The notes under the pieces: generated by a model
Database searches by the model: none
What the model was told of the DNA's origin: nothing
The model's input: only the letters and a program-made list of their open reading frames with translations
Assembly (NCBI RefSeq): GCF_030463565.1
Contig: NC_134648.1
Span: 11,015,806-11,079,805, forward strand
Origin: Pelecanus crispus
Lineage: Eukaryota > Chordata > Aves > Pelecaniformes > Pelecanidae
DNA: 64,000 bases
Reading direction: 5' to 3'
Part shown: positions 27,675 to 39,500 of the stretch, piece after piece
Numbering within the stretch: position 1 is the stretch's first letter
How the letters are laid out: each line of letters opens with the position of its first letter
Translations under genes and position numbers: made by a program

Positions 27675-28620
27675 ACCATGCCAGGGCTCCCCTCCACGAC
27701 ACCACCAACATGGCGCCGCAGGAGCACCCGGCTGGCGCCCTACCACCGGCCCAGCCTCCGCACCTGGCATTAGCCGGGAGGCCCAGCCTCCGTACCTGGC
27801 CGTCCTGTGCGCTCACCTGTTCCACCTCCCAGCATCAACAATTATTTTGTTGATTGCCCTGGGTGGTGTGAGCCCTTCTTTCCCATTCCCATTCCCCTCC
27901 CCCTCCCCCACCCCTCCTGAAGGGGTGCCATCTCCTCTGCTCTGAGCCCCAGGAAAAGGGGATGAGACGACCTGGCTTCCGCCAGGCTGCTGCGCCAGGG
28001 CGACAGGAGTTGTCCCTCAGAGGGCCACCGAGGTCCCTGGGGCCTGGAGGTGGGGTTTCTTCCATCTGAGGATGAGAAGGTTGCCCCACAGGTGGCTGAA
28101 GATGAAGCCAGACCCTCCGTGGCGGTGCACAAAGAATAGCAACAGATCAAGCAAAGAAGTTAGAGAGAGAGCTCTTCCTGTGGAGAAGCAGAAGACTGCA
28201 GTTCTGCCAGGAAGAAGTGCTGGCCTTCAGCATGAAGGTCCCTTCTAGCTGCTTCATGAGGAGTTCTTCTCAAGGTTGGGCAACAAACAATTTTTAAAAA
28301 GCCCAAAACAATAAACCAAAAAAAACCACTAAAAATGCTTTCCTCCTCTTTCATTTGGTACTTTGGTGACTGCACCTGGACTCCTCTGTCCCCTCCTGGT
28401 CTCCCCAGTGCAGGAAAGACACTGATGTGTGGGGTGTGGGACCTTCAAGATGGTGAGGGGCTGGGGCACGCAGCACACGAGGGCAGGCTGAGGGAGCTGC
28501 CTCTGGTCATGAGGGTGGTGAGACACTGGAGCAGGTTGCCCAGAGAAGGTGTGGATGCCCCATGCGTGGAACTGTTGAAGGTCAGGTTGGCTGGGGCTTT
28601 GAGCAACCTGATCTAGTGAA
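27675..28620 (+). repeat. Copy A: GC-rich composite repeat with a CR1-like 3' tail
   Basis: It aligns by eye with the reverse complement of 43657-44568 over about 900 bp with few differences. In order it contains a GC-rich part (catggcgccgcaggag), a CCCCTC-rich tract at about 27890-27915, a middle part with gttgccccacaggtgg, an A-rich stretch at about 28285-28335, and a tail whose translation resembles the C-terminus of CR1 ORF2 (MRVVRHWSRLPREGV). The tail continues to gagcaacctgatctagtg, where CR1 homology stops short of the normal octamer end. It may be a CR1-mobilised chimera or a divergent CR1. I do not recognise the 5' part. No intact ORF is convincing. Confidence 0.75.
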
Positions 28621-28624
28621 AGAT

Positions 28625-28730
28625 ACCTGTCAGCCTCACCTCTGTGCCTGGGAGGATCATGGAACAGATCCTCCTAGAAGCTATGTTAAGGCACATGGAG
28701 GACAGGGAGGTGATTCGAGACAGATTTGAT
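28625..28730 (+). mobile_element. CR1 LINE ORF2 fragment
   Basis: About 105 bp encodes a reverse-transcriptase segment typical of CR1 ORF2 ([20 protein letters not shown], then [11 protein letters not shown]). It directly follows the truncated tail of copy A. In an intact element this segment lies about 35 codons upstream of the VDKGRA motif with which the minus-strand CR1 at 43655 begins. It ends abruptly at gacag in unrelated sequence. Confidence 0.85.
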
Positions 28731-31700
28731 CTCATTCAGGGAGTTTGGAAATATTGTGTTTCAGTGAAGTTTGCCTTTCAATTTTAAGGACTTGAGAGCC
28801 GCCTAGTGGAGGCCTCTGCCTGAATTCCAAAATGCAGTGAAGTCACCTTTTTATCACAGTGTATTACATCCGTTATTGGTATCACTCCCGTCACTGTTTG
28901 TATAGCTGAACACCATATAAGGACCTCAACTGGATTTCATATGTTTGTCTTTTTTACAGAAATTTGAATCACTCCCTAAGATATAAAACTGGAAGTGGTT
29001 TTAAAAAAAATAAGGCAGAATTGGAATTCAGTGTTGATTTCCCACTATGAAAAAATCTTTTCTAACCTCACAGATCTCAGCATTAGACAACCTCATCAGG
29101 TAGCGGCCAGTACTAAAAAGGAACTTAATTCTGTAGACCCAAGTCTGAACAAAATTAGAAAATACACAAGAAGACAATGATACACTCTATATTATCAATA
29201 TAAAACTTCATTATGATTAATCAGCACCAAAACCTACCAAATTAGGCAACTGTAAACTAAACAAAATTGCAATCACAAACAAAATCCCATTCTTTCATTT
29301 ATCTCTTTTCCTCTTATTTTGCCTATAACACATTTGATTAATGATCATGAGATGCAAAGCCGCAAGGCACACATCCACCAATATATCACTGATGCATAAG
29401 GCTGAGTAGCAGTTATTCTAATGCATGTGTGTATAAAGTCAGTAATCTAGAAAGCTATAAATCAGACTTTGTCTCCGATATTTTCTTTTCATCTATTATT
29501 GCTTTACATGTAGAGGTTAACTAAAGATGAAAAACATAATCGACCCTGTTTTAAGCCAGTCTGGACTTCAGGAGTAAAATCTGATGTATATGTGTATGTG
29601 TATTAATTAGATCTAAGCGACAGGAGTGGGGGCTTCCTACCTTTCCGAGGGTTGTAATAGCATAGGGCATGGCATTAAGAGAGCACTGATTGCTCAATAA
29701 AAGCCAAGGAAGAACGGTGAGGGAGCTTGGGAGTCAGGGATGTTTCCAAAGCTCAGAAAGAAAAATGGCAGACTGGGTTTACAGAGCACACTGGGAGTCT
29801 ATTAGAATCACAGGCATGGACAGACCCAGCAATGACAAAATGTGGTTTACGTGTTATGGTTCTGGTGGGACAACAAACATGTCTCATGATTCCTGTGAGG
29901 AACTAAGGCATGCCTACAAGAAGCCACAGTGGGACTGGAGGCAAGACAAAGAACTGAGGAAGAGCTGGAACAGGAAGGTACAGCAGTGATGTGGAAGAGT
30001 TGGAGATCTGCAACAAATCAGAGCACCTTGTCTCAGACAAGGCAAGGAGGTGCCTTGAACAGTAAGCTCAAGGTCTCCATGGCCGAGGTCCTATCGAATG
30101 ACAGGTAAGATTTCTCCATCATGAGTGTGATGGAGAAATGGGTTTCTGTGAAGAAGTAAACCTACAGTTTACACACATTCCCCTTGAGTGTAACAGGGTT
30201 TGCAGGCACAACAGAGTGCCACAAACTACTGCAAAGAGCCTGACTTACTGTGGCACTGCTCTGGTTTTACCATCTGAAATGCCAGAAAGAAACTGACTTA
30301 AAAAAACCTAACAAAACATAGCACGCAATGATGTAAGAGTGAAATAATATCATGAAGAAATGCAATTTTTTCGCCAAATCTATTATCCACTCTGAGTCGA
30401 TTTCAACATCACTTTTAAAACACAGAAAACTCCTGTAGCATCTGAAATCAAAACCACAAACAGAGATGAGAAGCTGAAAATGCCTATTTTTTTATTTGGA
30501 AATCTCAAATGGCTGTGAAAACAGAGACACCAGATGGTAAAAAGGTGGAATAAGTGCAGCAAAGAAGCAGGATTGACAAGAAAAGAATACCATCGTACCC
30601 AGAGAGAGAAGGACAAGAACAGTGAAACAGCATATACACTTAGATCAACATACTTGTTTCCTTTTAGAAGTTTGTCTGTAAAATCAAGATAGTAACAGAA
30701 AACCTATTCCAGGAGTAGTTCAGAAGAGAAAAAGTGTTCCTTGAAATAAGAACAATCTTTCTTCTCTGTTAGTGTATAACTTCCTATGCACCGAGACCAA
30801 TGTCTTTCAAGACACGCCAAGTCAACCTGCTTTAAATCACTATCATAAATATATACATACATTTATTTATTACATATACAGCTAATATGTAGCTGGAAAA
30901 AAACCCATGTATATGTATACGTCTAGGCAGAACAGAACTGGAAAATATATAACAACTAAAGGAAAAAAAACCCACCAAAGCTCAGTTCTTAACTAGAGGC
31001 TATAGCATGCCCTCCCAGAATACTGCATCTGACACAGAATGGACGTCATTGCCATTTACCATGAGATTCTGGTTTAATAAGCACAGGAATGTCTCATTAA
31101 AAGAAATCCTTGGAACCTTCTGGTCTTTCAGCTGCTGGTAATTCTGAGAAATGATGGAGCAACACTACAAAAATCCAGTTTCTTATACATCATGATTAAG
31201 CTTATACAGGATCTTTATCAGTTCAAGATGTTGTGCTTTGCAGATAATTCATCCCTGTTTTAAGATGAAGCAAAGAAATTATAAATCTATATCCTGACTT
31301 TTAAGTATACTTTCTTGATAGTAAGTTTGTAATATTTTGCTTAGGGTATTTTATTTGCTTAGATGGTCTGGATTCAAACAGAAACAAGGTTGCTCTGAAA
31401 CTGATAAATGGTTTTTTCAATATAGTGTTGAAATAATATTTCAAAATAGTGTTCATTGAGTGAAGTCTGAAGAATTGTCTGTGATTATCAAAAATTCAGA
31501 CACAACCTATAACACCCTTTCTACGGAAAAATTTTCAGTAAGGAGTTCTGCTGTGAATGATGCTCTGACATAATCCAATAAAATTCTCCAAAGAGGCTAC
31601 TGCCCTATTTTAGAGGGAAACCCAGGCTACAGACTGCAATGAAAAAGAATATTAAAAGTCATAAGTTAAGATGCTACTTCATATTACCTTAAAACAGGAC

Positions 31701-33442
31701 TTGCATATATAACTTGAGTCAAGCATGTTCCAAACTGCAGGCAAACCATGATAGATTTTGTTTTATACAGATGTATGATTTCTCCCTCCACTAAATGAAG
31801 AAATTAACCTGTTGAATCCCATAGTCTTCATTTCCTGATCATTGCCTTAGATTATTGTGATAGACATACTAAACTCAGAGAACAACTTGGAAGGGTTCCA
31901 GGCTCACCTAGGAGGTTAGAAAAGAGATCATTTTTCTGTGTTCTTCTCCAGCGTTGCAGCTGATTATTTTGTGGAAAAGAAGACAGCGCACTTTGTCAAG
32001 GTGTTCCATAGGACATAATCAAGGAAGACTATACACTTCCTAGCATGTCTATTCTCAGTGCAAAATCCTTCAAGGATCCAAGCAAGCAAGCTTCCATTCT
32101 CCCAGGCAGGAGTCCTGGAGTAAAGTGAAATGACATTGGAGTGAAGAACCAAGTATTAACCTCTCTGCGCATCATTGACTTTCCCTGTAAATAGGAACTG
32201 GCAAATTTTTTATGCCTCTTAGGATAAAGCAATACTAAAAGAAAAAATACTTATCTGCGCACCTCTGTGAAATTTGCCTGTAAAGCATGCATAACCGTAC
32301 CTTGCAACAATCAAGCAAATGGAGGTAAAAATCTGCCTGCTGTGACACATTTTCACATGCTTACACACAAGGCAGGCAGAAAGAAAAGGAAAGCTGTGTA
32401 AATGTGAGGAAAAAAACTGTAGGGAAAGAAAATGGGGGGGAAGTGAGGAGGTGGAGAATTCTGAGAAAGAGAAACAGAGATATCCATTTTGGCTTCAGAT
32501 ACAAAGGGAGCTTTCTAACATCCTAACACATGGTTTCCTAGCAAATACAATGTTAGCACAGCTACGTATATTCCCAGAAAAGGCATTCAGTTATGGAAAT
32601 TATGAAAAAGAATAAATAAAAATTGCCTCAAATGCAATAGACTCATGTAAGTTAATTATAATTAATTTTTACATGCTAAGTAGAATTATTATTCTGAAAG
32701 AAGAGACCTATCAAGGACTACATTAAATTGACACAAAACTGTGTTAAGAATATCGATTTTAGCTAGAAAAGTACTGGCAAGAGAAGAGTGGAAGGAAATT
32801 TTTTTTTTTAAGATCATTTTATCTATGGTTTTTGGTCCTACTGTAAATAGGCTGAATGCTGGAAGTGAAAACAATTGCTTTAGATTGTTTTACAGTAACA
32901 GCTGTGGTTGTTGAAATAGCTACAGACATTATGCCTCAGATCTTCCTGTGAAAGAATGACCAGTGCTCCACTGACTTTGAATCTGTGCTGACTTACACCA
33001 AGTATACACTGCAATGTGCCGGTCACACGGGAAAGCAGATGGGAGGAGAAAGGAGGGAAAAATAAATTCTTTTTATTTGTATTTAATAAAATTTGGCCTA
33101 CAGGCTTTATGTGACTCAGTATTGAACATCTGGGATTGATCATAGGATCACAAACTGGAAAACAGTCATCTGGCTTCTAGAAATAAACACAGTCAGTTCC
33201 TCTTCCACAACTTTATTTTTTTAATGATAAACTGAAACAGCCATTTTAAGTCTTTTTAATACTTGCAGCCGCAGTATTTTTAACTTTTTAGTAATTTTTA
33301 GTATTACTTTTTCACAACGCGGCACCAGACAACCGTTAAATTTCATGTAATCCTGGACTGGCAGTAGTGTTTGGGATTGCCCTCCACACTCACACACACA
33401 CAATTAATTCACTACTTTTTTGCTTCAAAATTCTATGAAACA
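28731..33442. other. Intergenic DNA and 5' flank of OLFML1
   Basis: AT-rich sequence. A 99-codon open frame at 29690-29989 (+) is unrecognised. A perfect hairpin sits at 30111-30138. A (CA)n-type patch lies about 45-60 bp upstream of the OLFML1 start codon. The OLFML1 transcription start should fall in the last few hundred bases or in an upstream exon, but there is no clear TATA box or CpG island to place it. Confidence 0.5.
30111..30138. repeat. Perfect 11-bp-stem hairpin
   Basis: The arms tttctccatca and tgatggagaaa are exactly complementary and flank a 6-base loop (tgagtg). If transcribed it would fold into a stable short stem-loop. There is no gene context and no poly-U tract of terminator type. 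Confidence 0.75.
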
Positions 33443-33568
33443 ATGGTAGTCTTGCACCTCCGATTTTTATTAGTTCCACTCCTCACAAGCATCATGGGAG
33501 CGGCGCAATATATGATGCAAGATGCAGCACTGATGAACTACATTGACCGGCGTTTCCTATCTTTAGAG
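33443..33568 (+). CDS. OLFML1: OLFML1 coding exon 1
   Basis: It encodes residues 1-42: a hydrophobic signal peptide (VVLHLRFLLVPLLTSIMGA) with likely cleavage around residues 19-21, then the start of the mature chain. The ATG at 33443 has a good context (aaacaATGG) and gives a normal signal peptide; the frame is open further upstream but has no better start. The exon ends GAG|GTATGT, a strong donor, after a complete codon (phase 0). The YIDRRFLSLE end matches the YIYQRFRVLE segment of the human protein. Confidence 0.9.
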
Positions 33569-36500
33569 GTATGTGCTATCTGTATCATTCTGTAATACTG
33601 CCTAACTCCAAAGAGGTTTGACGACGCATGAATGTGTTTCTAAGCGTGTGAACACAGAACAGTTTGTATGCTAAACAGTATCAGGAAGATAAATTTCCAG
33701 CTTTTTCAAATAAATACGTAAAATTGTAGCTAAACCTTTAACTATAATGGTTCCTAATTACCATTTCATTATTTATTGCAGGACATAATTTCAGAATGGT
33801 ATATTTTTATTCTGTTACCACTTATATTTTTTTACGATGTCAGTGAATTTAGCTAAATATTCACATGTTTATAGTACTGTCACAGTCCATCCTAGGGAAC
33901 AGTATAACCATATTGTCACCAGATGAAGTGCTGTCAAGTACTAACAAGGAGATAGAAATTTATCAGGTTGCTTTCTATGTACGGATGAACCTACTCGGAA
34001 GAGTAGTTTAAGACACATTTGTGTAAACTAGCAGTGTATCTGCACTTTAACTAGGAGTTGAAATAATCCCCTTAGAGCTGGGAGACTGAAATAGGTATTT
34101 GCTTTCAATTAATTATATAAAAGTAGCAGTACCTGCTTCTTTTTCTGCAGTAAAAAAACACCAGTACTGCAAAATACCTTTTCAGTATTGGCATGCTGTA
34201 ATCATATATAGTTTATCTTAAATCAGTAACATGTCCTTGGCTCCTGACTTGCATTTGTAGACTTTTAGAGAAGCCTTAACTTGTCTGATCTTGTGTTCCC
34301 TTTTTGTACAAAGCTCTCACTGGTCTTAACTTCACAACACAGAAAGAAGTGAAAGATTAGCCTGGTATTCCATTCCCATGGTGCAGACTGAGATTTAAAT
34401 TTTATTAACCACTATAGGGACAACTTCACATGGTAATTTCCATTCATTTGGCACACATTAAAAGTGATGTAATTCTACCTGCAGCACTTGGTGCAAGGGG
34501 CACTAAACAAAAAACAGGAAAAAGGGTGAGGCAGATACTGAAGAGAACACTTGAAAACATTTACAATAAAGTTTTTGTAGAGAGTAATTAAACAGCTTCC
34601 TGGGGACTTATGGTCACTTATAAATGGGGGAGGGGAGAGACCCACACAAAAACCACACATCACAAAACAAACCAGCACCACCAAGTTTACAAGGAACACA
34701 TGCATACTGCACTATTAATCCAGCAAACTCAGATATTCCCTACTCAAACACCACCTTAAAACAAAACACCTGAAATCTGTGCATAAAGCACCAAATCAGA
34801 ACACCCAGTCTGGCAGTTAGATCTACTATGATTGTGTGCTTGGGCTTAAATATTGGCTCAATTTCCTCATCTTCCCAAAGTGGCAGCTGGGCTTCTATTT
34901 TCAGGCCACCTATGATATTTATAGAAGCAGCTGCAGTACAACAGAGAAATCATTTTCCTCACCTTTACAAATATTGCTAATTTGAATCTAGTTATAAAGA
35001 AACATCTGTATTCTTCTTTTAAATACAGCCAACAATTTGACAAAAAAAAAACCCAAACAAAAAAACCCAACCTTACTCAAACAGAGATGTCAGTATTTCC
35101 ATTTTAAATAGACGCAGAATAGCCACACTAGATACTGTCTTGGTCAGAAGAGGTGCATTTATGTGAAATGTTCACATTTGTAGATTTCCTGCAGAAAACT
35201 TTTTGGGACTGCTTCACCAGTGGTCCTACAGGAGGAGTTCTGAAAAGTTTCTGGAAAGCAAGTAATCAGAGATCATGTGCACTTAAGTATCACCAGCTGT
35301 TTCTACCAGAGCACTTTTCCCTCTTTAGGCAGCAGAATGAAGTATCTGGTTGTCAGTAACCACATCAAGGAAAAAAAAAAGTGTATTTTTGTCCAGAACT
35401 GTGAATGCTAGTGCCAGGCTAGTATGTCCTCTTCACATAGATATACAGCAACACATGATCAGTTTGAAATAGATGGGGGGCAGGGGGACCGGAAAGGAGA
35501 GAATAGCATGGGTTTTAAGGTAGTCATGAATAAGGTTTTAATCTATACAGAATATACACGTATATCCATCTATTTTCTTCCTGCATTCTAACTCAAGAAG
35601 AGGCTGGAAAAATGCAACCGAGACATATTGGATTACGTGGAAGAGTTCCGGGACTTTTCAAAGATGGTACTGTCACACCTGGCAGGACTGAACAATTATA
35701 AGGCTGAGTTTAAAAGTGAAGTAGAGAATTTGCTAAGAAGAATTGAACGAGCACAGAGGGACATTGACTATTTTGGATCTGTCACAGATTCTAATACATG
35801 TATAGAAGTACATGAAGACCTGGTGAAACAGCAGCTATTTGAAGAAGCAGAAGAAAAAAAGAAACTTAAACTCATGCTTAATGCAAGTAAGAACAGTTTT
35901 CTTTTCAGAACTTTGATGTGAATGAGCCTGTCCCCTAGCCAATGCATGCAAGCTGATGTGTGGATAATAGATTTTCACAAGTTATGTGACTACCACAGAT
36001 AATTGCATGGGGTTTTGGCTGTGTAAATACTAGACTTAAAAAAAAACCAAATCAAATACCAAACTACAAAAAAGGTATGGGAGAGAGAGGGAAGAAAGTA
36101 CAACTCAAACATTTATTTTGCAGATACTCTACTGCATATCAAATTGATTCTTTGAAAGCTGCTTTTCATTATAAAGTAATATAAAAAGCCTCTGAAGGTA
36201 TGCTCTTGCAAAGTCGCACTAAAAATGCCAGTGCATTTCTGAGTATTGCAGCTATACCAAGGAATTAATGGTGGTCTTTGTTTTCTGGAGTGGGCAGAGG
36301 TCAAAACCTCAACTCAAAAGTGAACTCACGAGTTAATACAAAGACAATTCACTTCTAAAATTTGCATCTGTTTTACTGTCCTCCTCTGTTATTCCTTCTC
36401 TCCCTCTCCCCTCCCTGTACTTTATCAAGAGAACACATTGGCTTAGCTGCAAGCAAAGCTCAGTTCCAATTGGAAAATTAAGTGTTAAGGTACCTAGTAT

Positions 36501-39500
36501 GAAGAATATATACACAATCTATACTTTTTTTTTAAAACAAACTAAGTTTTATACTTAGAAGTATCTTTCCCTTAAGAAAGTTGAGTTATAGTTGTAAATT
36601 TCATATTGTAGACACATTTGAAGTAGTCTGTTTCATTTTCATTCAAAAGTAGTAAGAAATGAAAAATAAACAATAAGAAATATAAACTGCCATTGTTTAA
36701 AAACCCAGGTAAAAGAACTTTAGCATCATCAGTTACACAATTCTACTAACTTCAACAGAATTAGATTGATTTAATTTTACAAATAAGTTTACAGTTTGTT
36801 TCTTGAGCTTTTCCAGCAAAAGACTATTAAGGCAGATGGTGACAGAAGCAATCAACTATTCTGCTTCTAAGCTCTAATCCTACACCACAGTTGAGTGCTC
36901 TGAATATCAAGATTTCTTTTTTCCATAGATAGATTTTTTGAACATTAGGCATTTTTTTGAGAGGCAGAAAAATTGGGGATTCTTAAACTGACTGTGGTAA
37001 GGACACTTTGATAATTTTATGTTTCTGAGAGTTTCAGAGGGGAAAAAATTACTTTTCATTTTCCCTTGTTGGGAATTATTTTCATTTTATTGCAGCAATT
37101 CATAGCAACTTTACTTTTGTCAGATGCTTGTCCCATTGAAGTCAATGGCAAAAGTAGTCCCTGTGTAGATTTTACAGCACATTGAAAAAAGTAGCAAGAC
37201 CCTCAACTCTGGCAAATAGCAGCTCTGCTTCTCGGCTATCATGTATTAACCAGCAGTTACGATTATTTTTGCTGAGTTGCTCTCCAAAACTCCAGCAAAA
37301 AAATAGTTTTTTAAGTCCAACTTTGTTACTGGTTTTGGTTCAAGTTCACACAGGCTTGAAAGTAACAGTCAAGTAGAATCACTGTTTTTACATGCAGTAG
37401 TTGATACCTCATCCTGCTTTGGGTGGGAAACAGGAAACTATCTTCTGCACATTTTGGGGTATGATAAGAAACAGTGGGCTTTGCAGGTATCATTGCGGAG
37501 AACATAGAAAAATTTTGGTAAACTTGTTGCTCACTGTTAATGTCTCAGTTTCTCATTCTTCCTCCAAGCTCTTATGAAAGCCAAGGAAAGTTAGAAATCT
37601 TCTCTCAAGAAGAGACACACTATTCATAGATTTCAGGTAGTAATCTGGTTATTTCTTCTGCAGAGGAAGATGTTGCTAAGGCTGGCTAGGTATTTTGATT
37701 CAACAGTTTTAAGTTTTTAGTATCTATCTAATCAATAAAGGTTAGTTTTGGGAAAGCTATTGTGGCTTGCTCAGGAAAGGTGCAGCCAGAGTGAGGACTT
37801 CCAAGAAAAAAAATCCATGCTGTAGCAGCAATATCCAAATGCTTTGGTTAGAGGGTATCAGTATGCAAAATGACATAAAGGTTCCTTTCTACAGGCAACT
37901 GGAATCTTGCCACTGACTTCAATAGGTTCATATCAGGCCAAATAGGGAGTCTGGTTTTGGTCTCTTTGTTTCATTTACTGCCAAAACTTCCTGCCATAGG
38001 GCTTTGTTTTCTTCTGTTTACTAAAATGGATGCACTTCACTAAAGGCAATTCTTTAAACTTCAAATAGTGTCTTTTGTAATTTATGAGTGCCTTTGGTAA
38101 ACAAGCTTGTTAATATTCTTTGCAGTAGAGTTTTTCCTGGAAAGGATGGTACTTGATAAAGATCTTAGCATCTAAATGCCTGTGTCTTCACAAGCTTAGT
38201 GCTTTTTGGTCTTAAACATCTGTGCAAAGTGCATACAAAATGTAATGAAACCAAAACTAAGACTTGCTCTCTGCCAGGGCCAATTTTATCCCTAGAGTGA
38301 GGTAACTCTGTAATTCCACCAGCCATGCTTCTAGCATAAGAATTGACAACACAGACATCATACCAGTTCATTTAAAGACCACCTTAATGTATGGGCATTC
38401 CTGGTTTTGTGATCCATATATTTGTTTTAGTTTAGTTTCCTTTGTGCTGCAGGTGTTGGGAAGGGAAATGGGAAGATAACCCAGTGTTTTGGCTTTCTGT
38501 TATGATGATCTGTTTTTATTTGTCTTCATATTATAAATGCAAAAAAAGAAGCTAACAGAGGGTAAGAGAACTCCTGAAACAAAAATACTATACACATGGC
38601 ATATCAGGAAAATAGATTTTCGTTTGTATGCCTTCAGTAAGAAGTAAATTTGATTATTTTACTGTGTTGAACTAAAACAGAAGTCACTTCTCTGGAGTAA
38701 AAATTACAGCCCTGTAAAAGAACCGACAAGAATAATCAGAGAATCACTAACTGTGCTCTTGGTCTCCTCTCAGGTACACAAATAGAATCCCTTTTGGGTA
38801 ACACTGGTCTAATACAGCAGAAAAGAACACACTGTGTCATACTGTGTGTAGCTGAAGATACACAGTTTCCTTAGCAGGAGATGCTGAATATATCATATAA
38901 AATTAGCTTCAACACTACTTACTATAGCCATGCTGCTGACACTTTTACTGATATATTGACCCTAGCCTTAGAGTTGGATTAAAAGGAAACTAAGTAATTC
39001 AAAGAAAGGAAACTAGCAAATACACAGATATTCTAATTTTTTTTTTTTTTTTTTTTTGGTGTTTCCTTGCAGGTTGTGACCACATGCTTGCAGGTATTAA
39101 ATCCCTAAAGATAGTTAAGAAGACTGGAGATAAGCATGGCTCTTGGATGAAAGATCCTGGCAAAAAGCATACAAAGATTTATTTATTAAATGGTTCTGTA
39201 AATAATGTTATTTTGGAGTTCTCAAATATCATGACATTCACGGAAACCAGTCATACACTAAAAGCTCGCAGAGTCACTTTGCCATTTCCCTGGGAAGGAA
39301 CTGGCCACATCATATATCAGGGTTTCCTGTTCTATCACAGACATGGCTCCTTAAATGAGATAATTAAATTCCATATCCAGAAAAGAAATATAACTGACCA
39401 AATGCTACTGCCAGGGGCTGGAAGGATTCCTGCCTATCAGCTTTCTCCATCTACAAAAATAGATTTTGCCATTGATGAGCAAGGGCTCTGGGCAATCCAT

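Larger units (their letters stand above)
35887..39072 (+). other. OLFML1: OLFML1 intron 2
   Basis: About 3.2 kb, from gtaaga to ttgcag. It contains two short fragments resembling an ancient amniote repeat (37131-37160 and 37905-37945) and ends in an unusually long T21 tract just upstream of the acceptor. No other gene was recognised. Confidence 0.8.

Noticed and set aside
27299-28616. Many frames of 80-170 codons in and around copy A
   Set aside because: They are shadows of the GC-rich composite repeat. The matching frames in copy B differ by frameshifts, and the only readable coding homology is the CR1-like tail and the 90-bp acidic ORF fragment.
1-33000. SYT9 exons expected from human synteny
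   Set aside because: No C2-domain sequence was recognised on either strand by eye, so SYT9 is not annotated. A tool-based search could still find a short exon.
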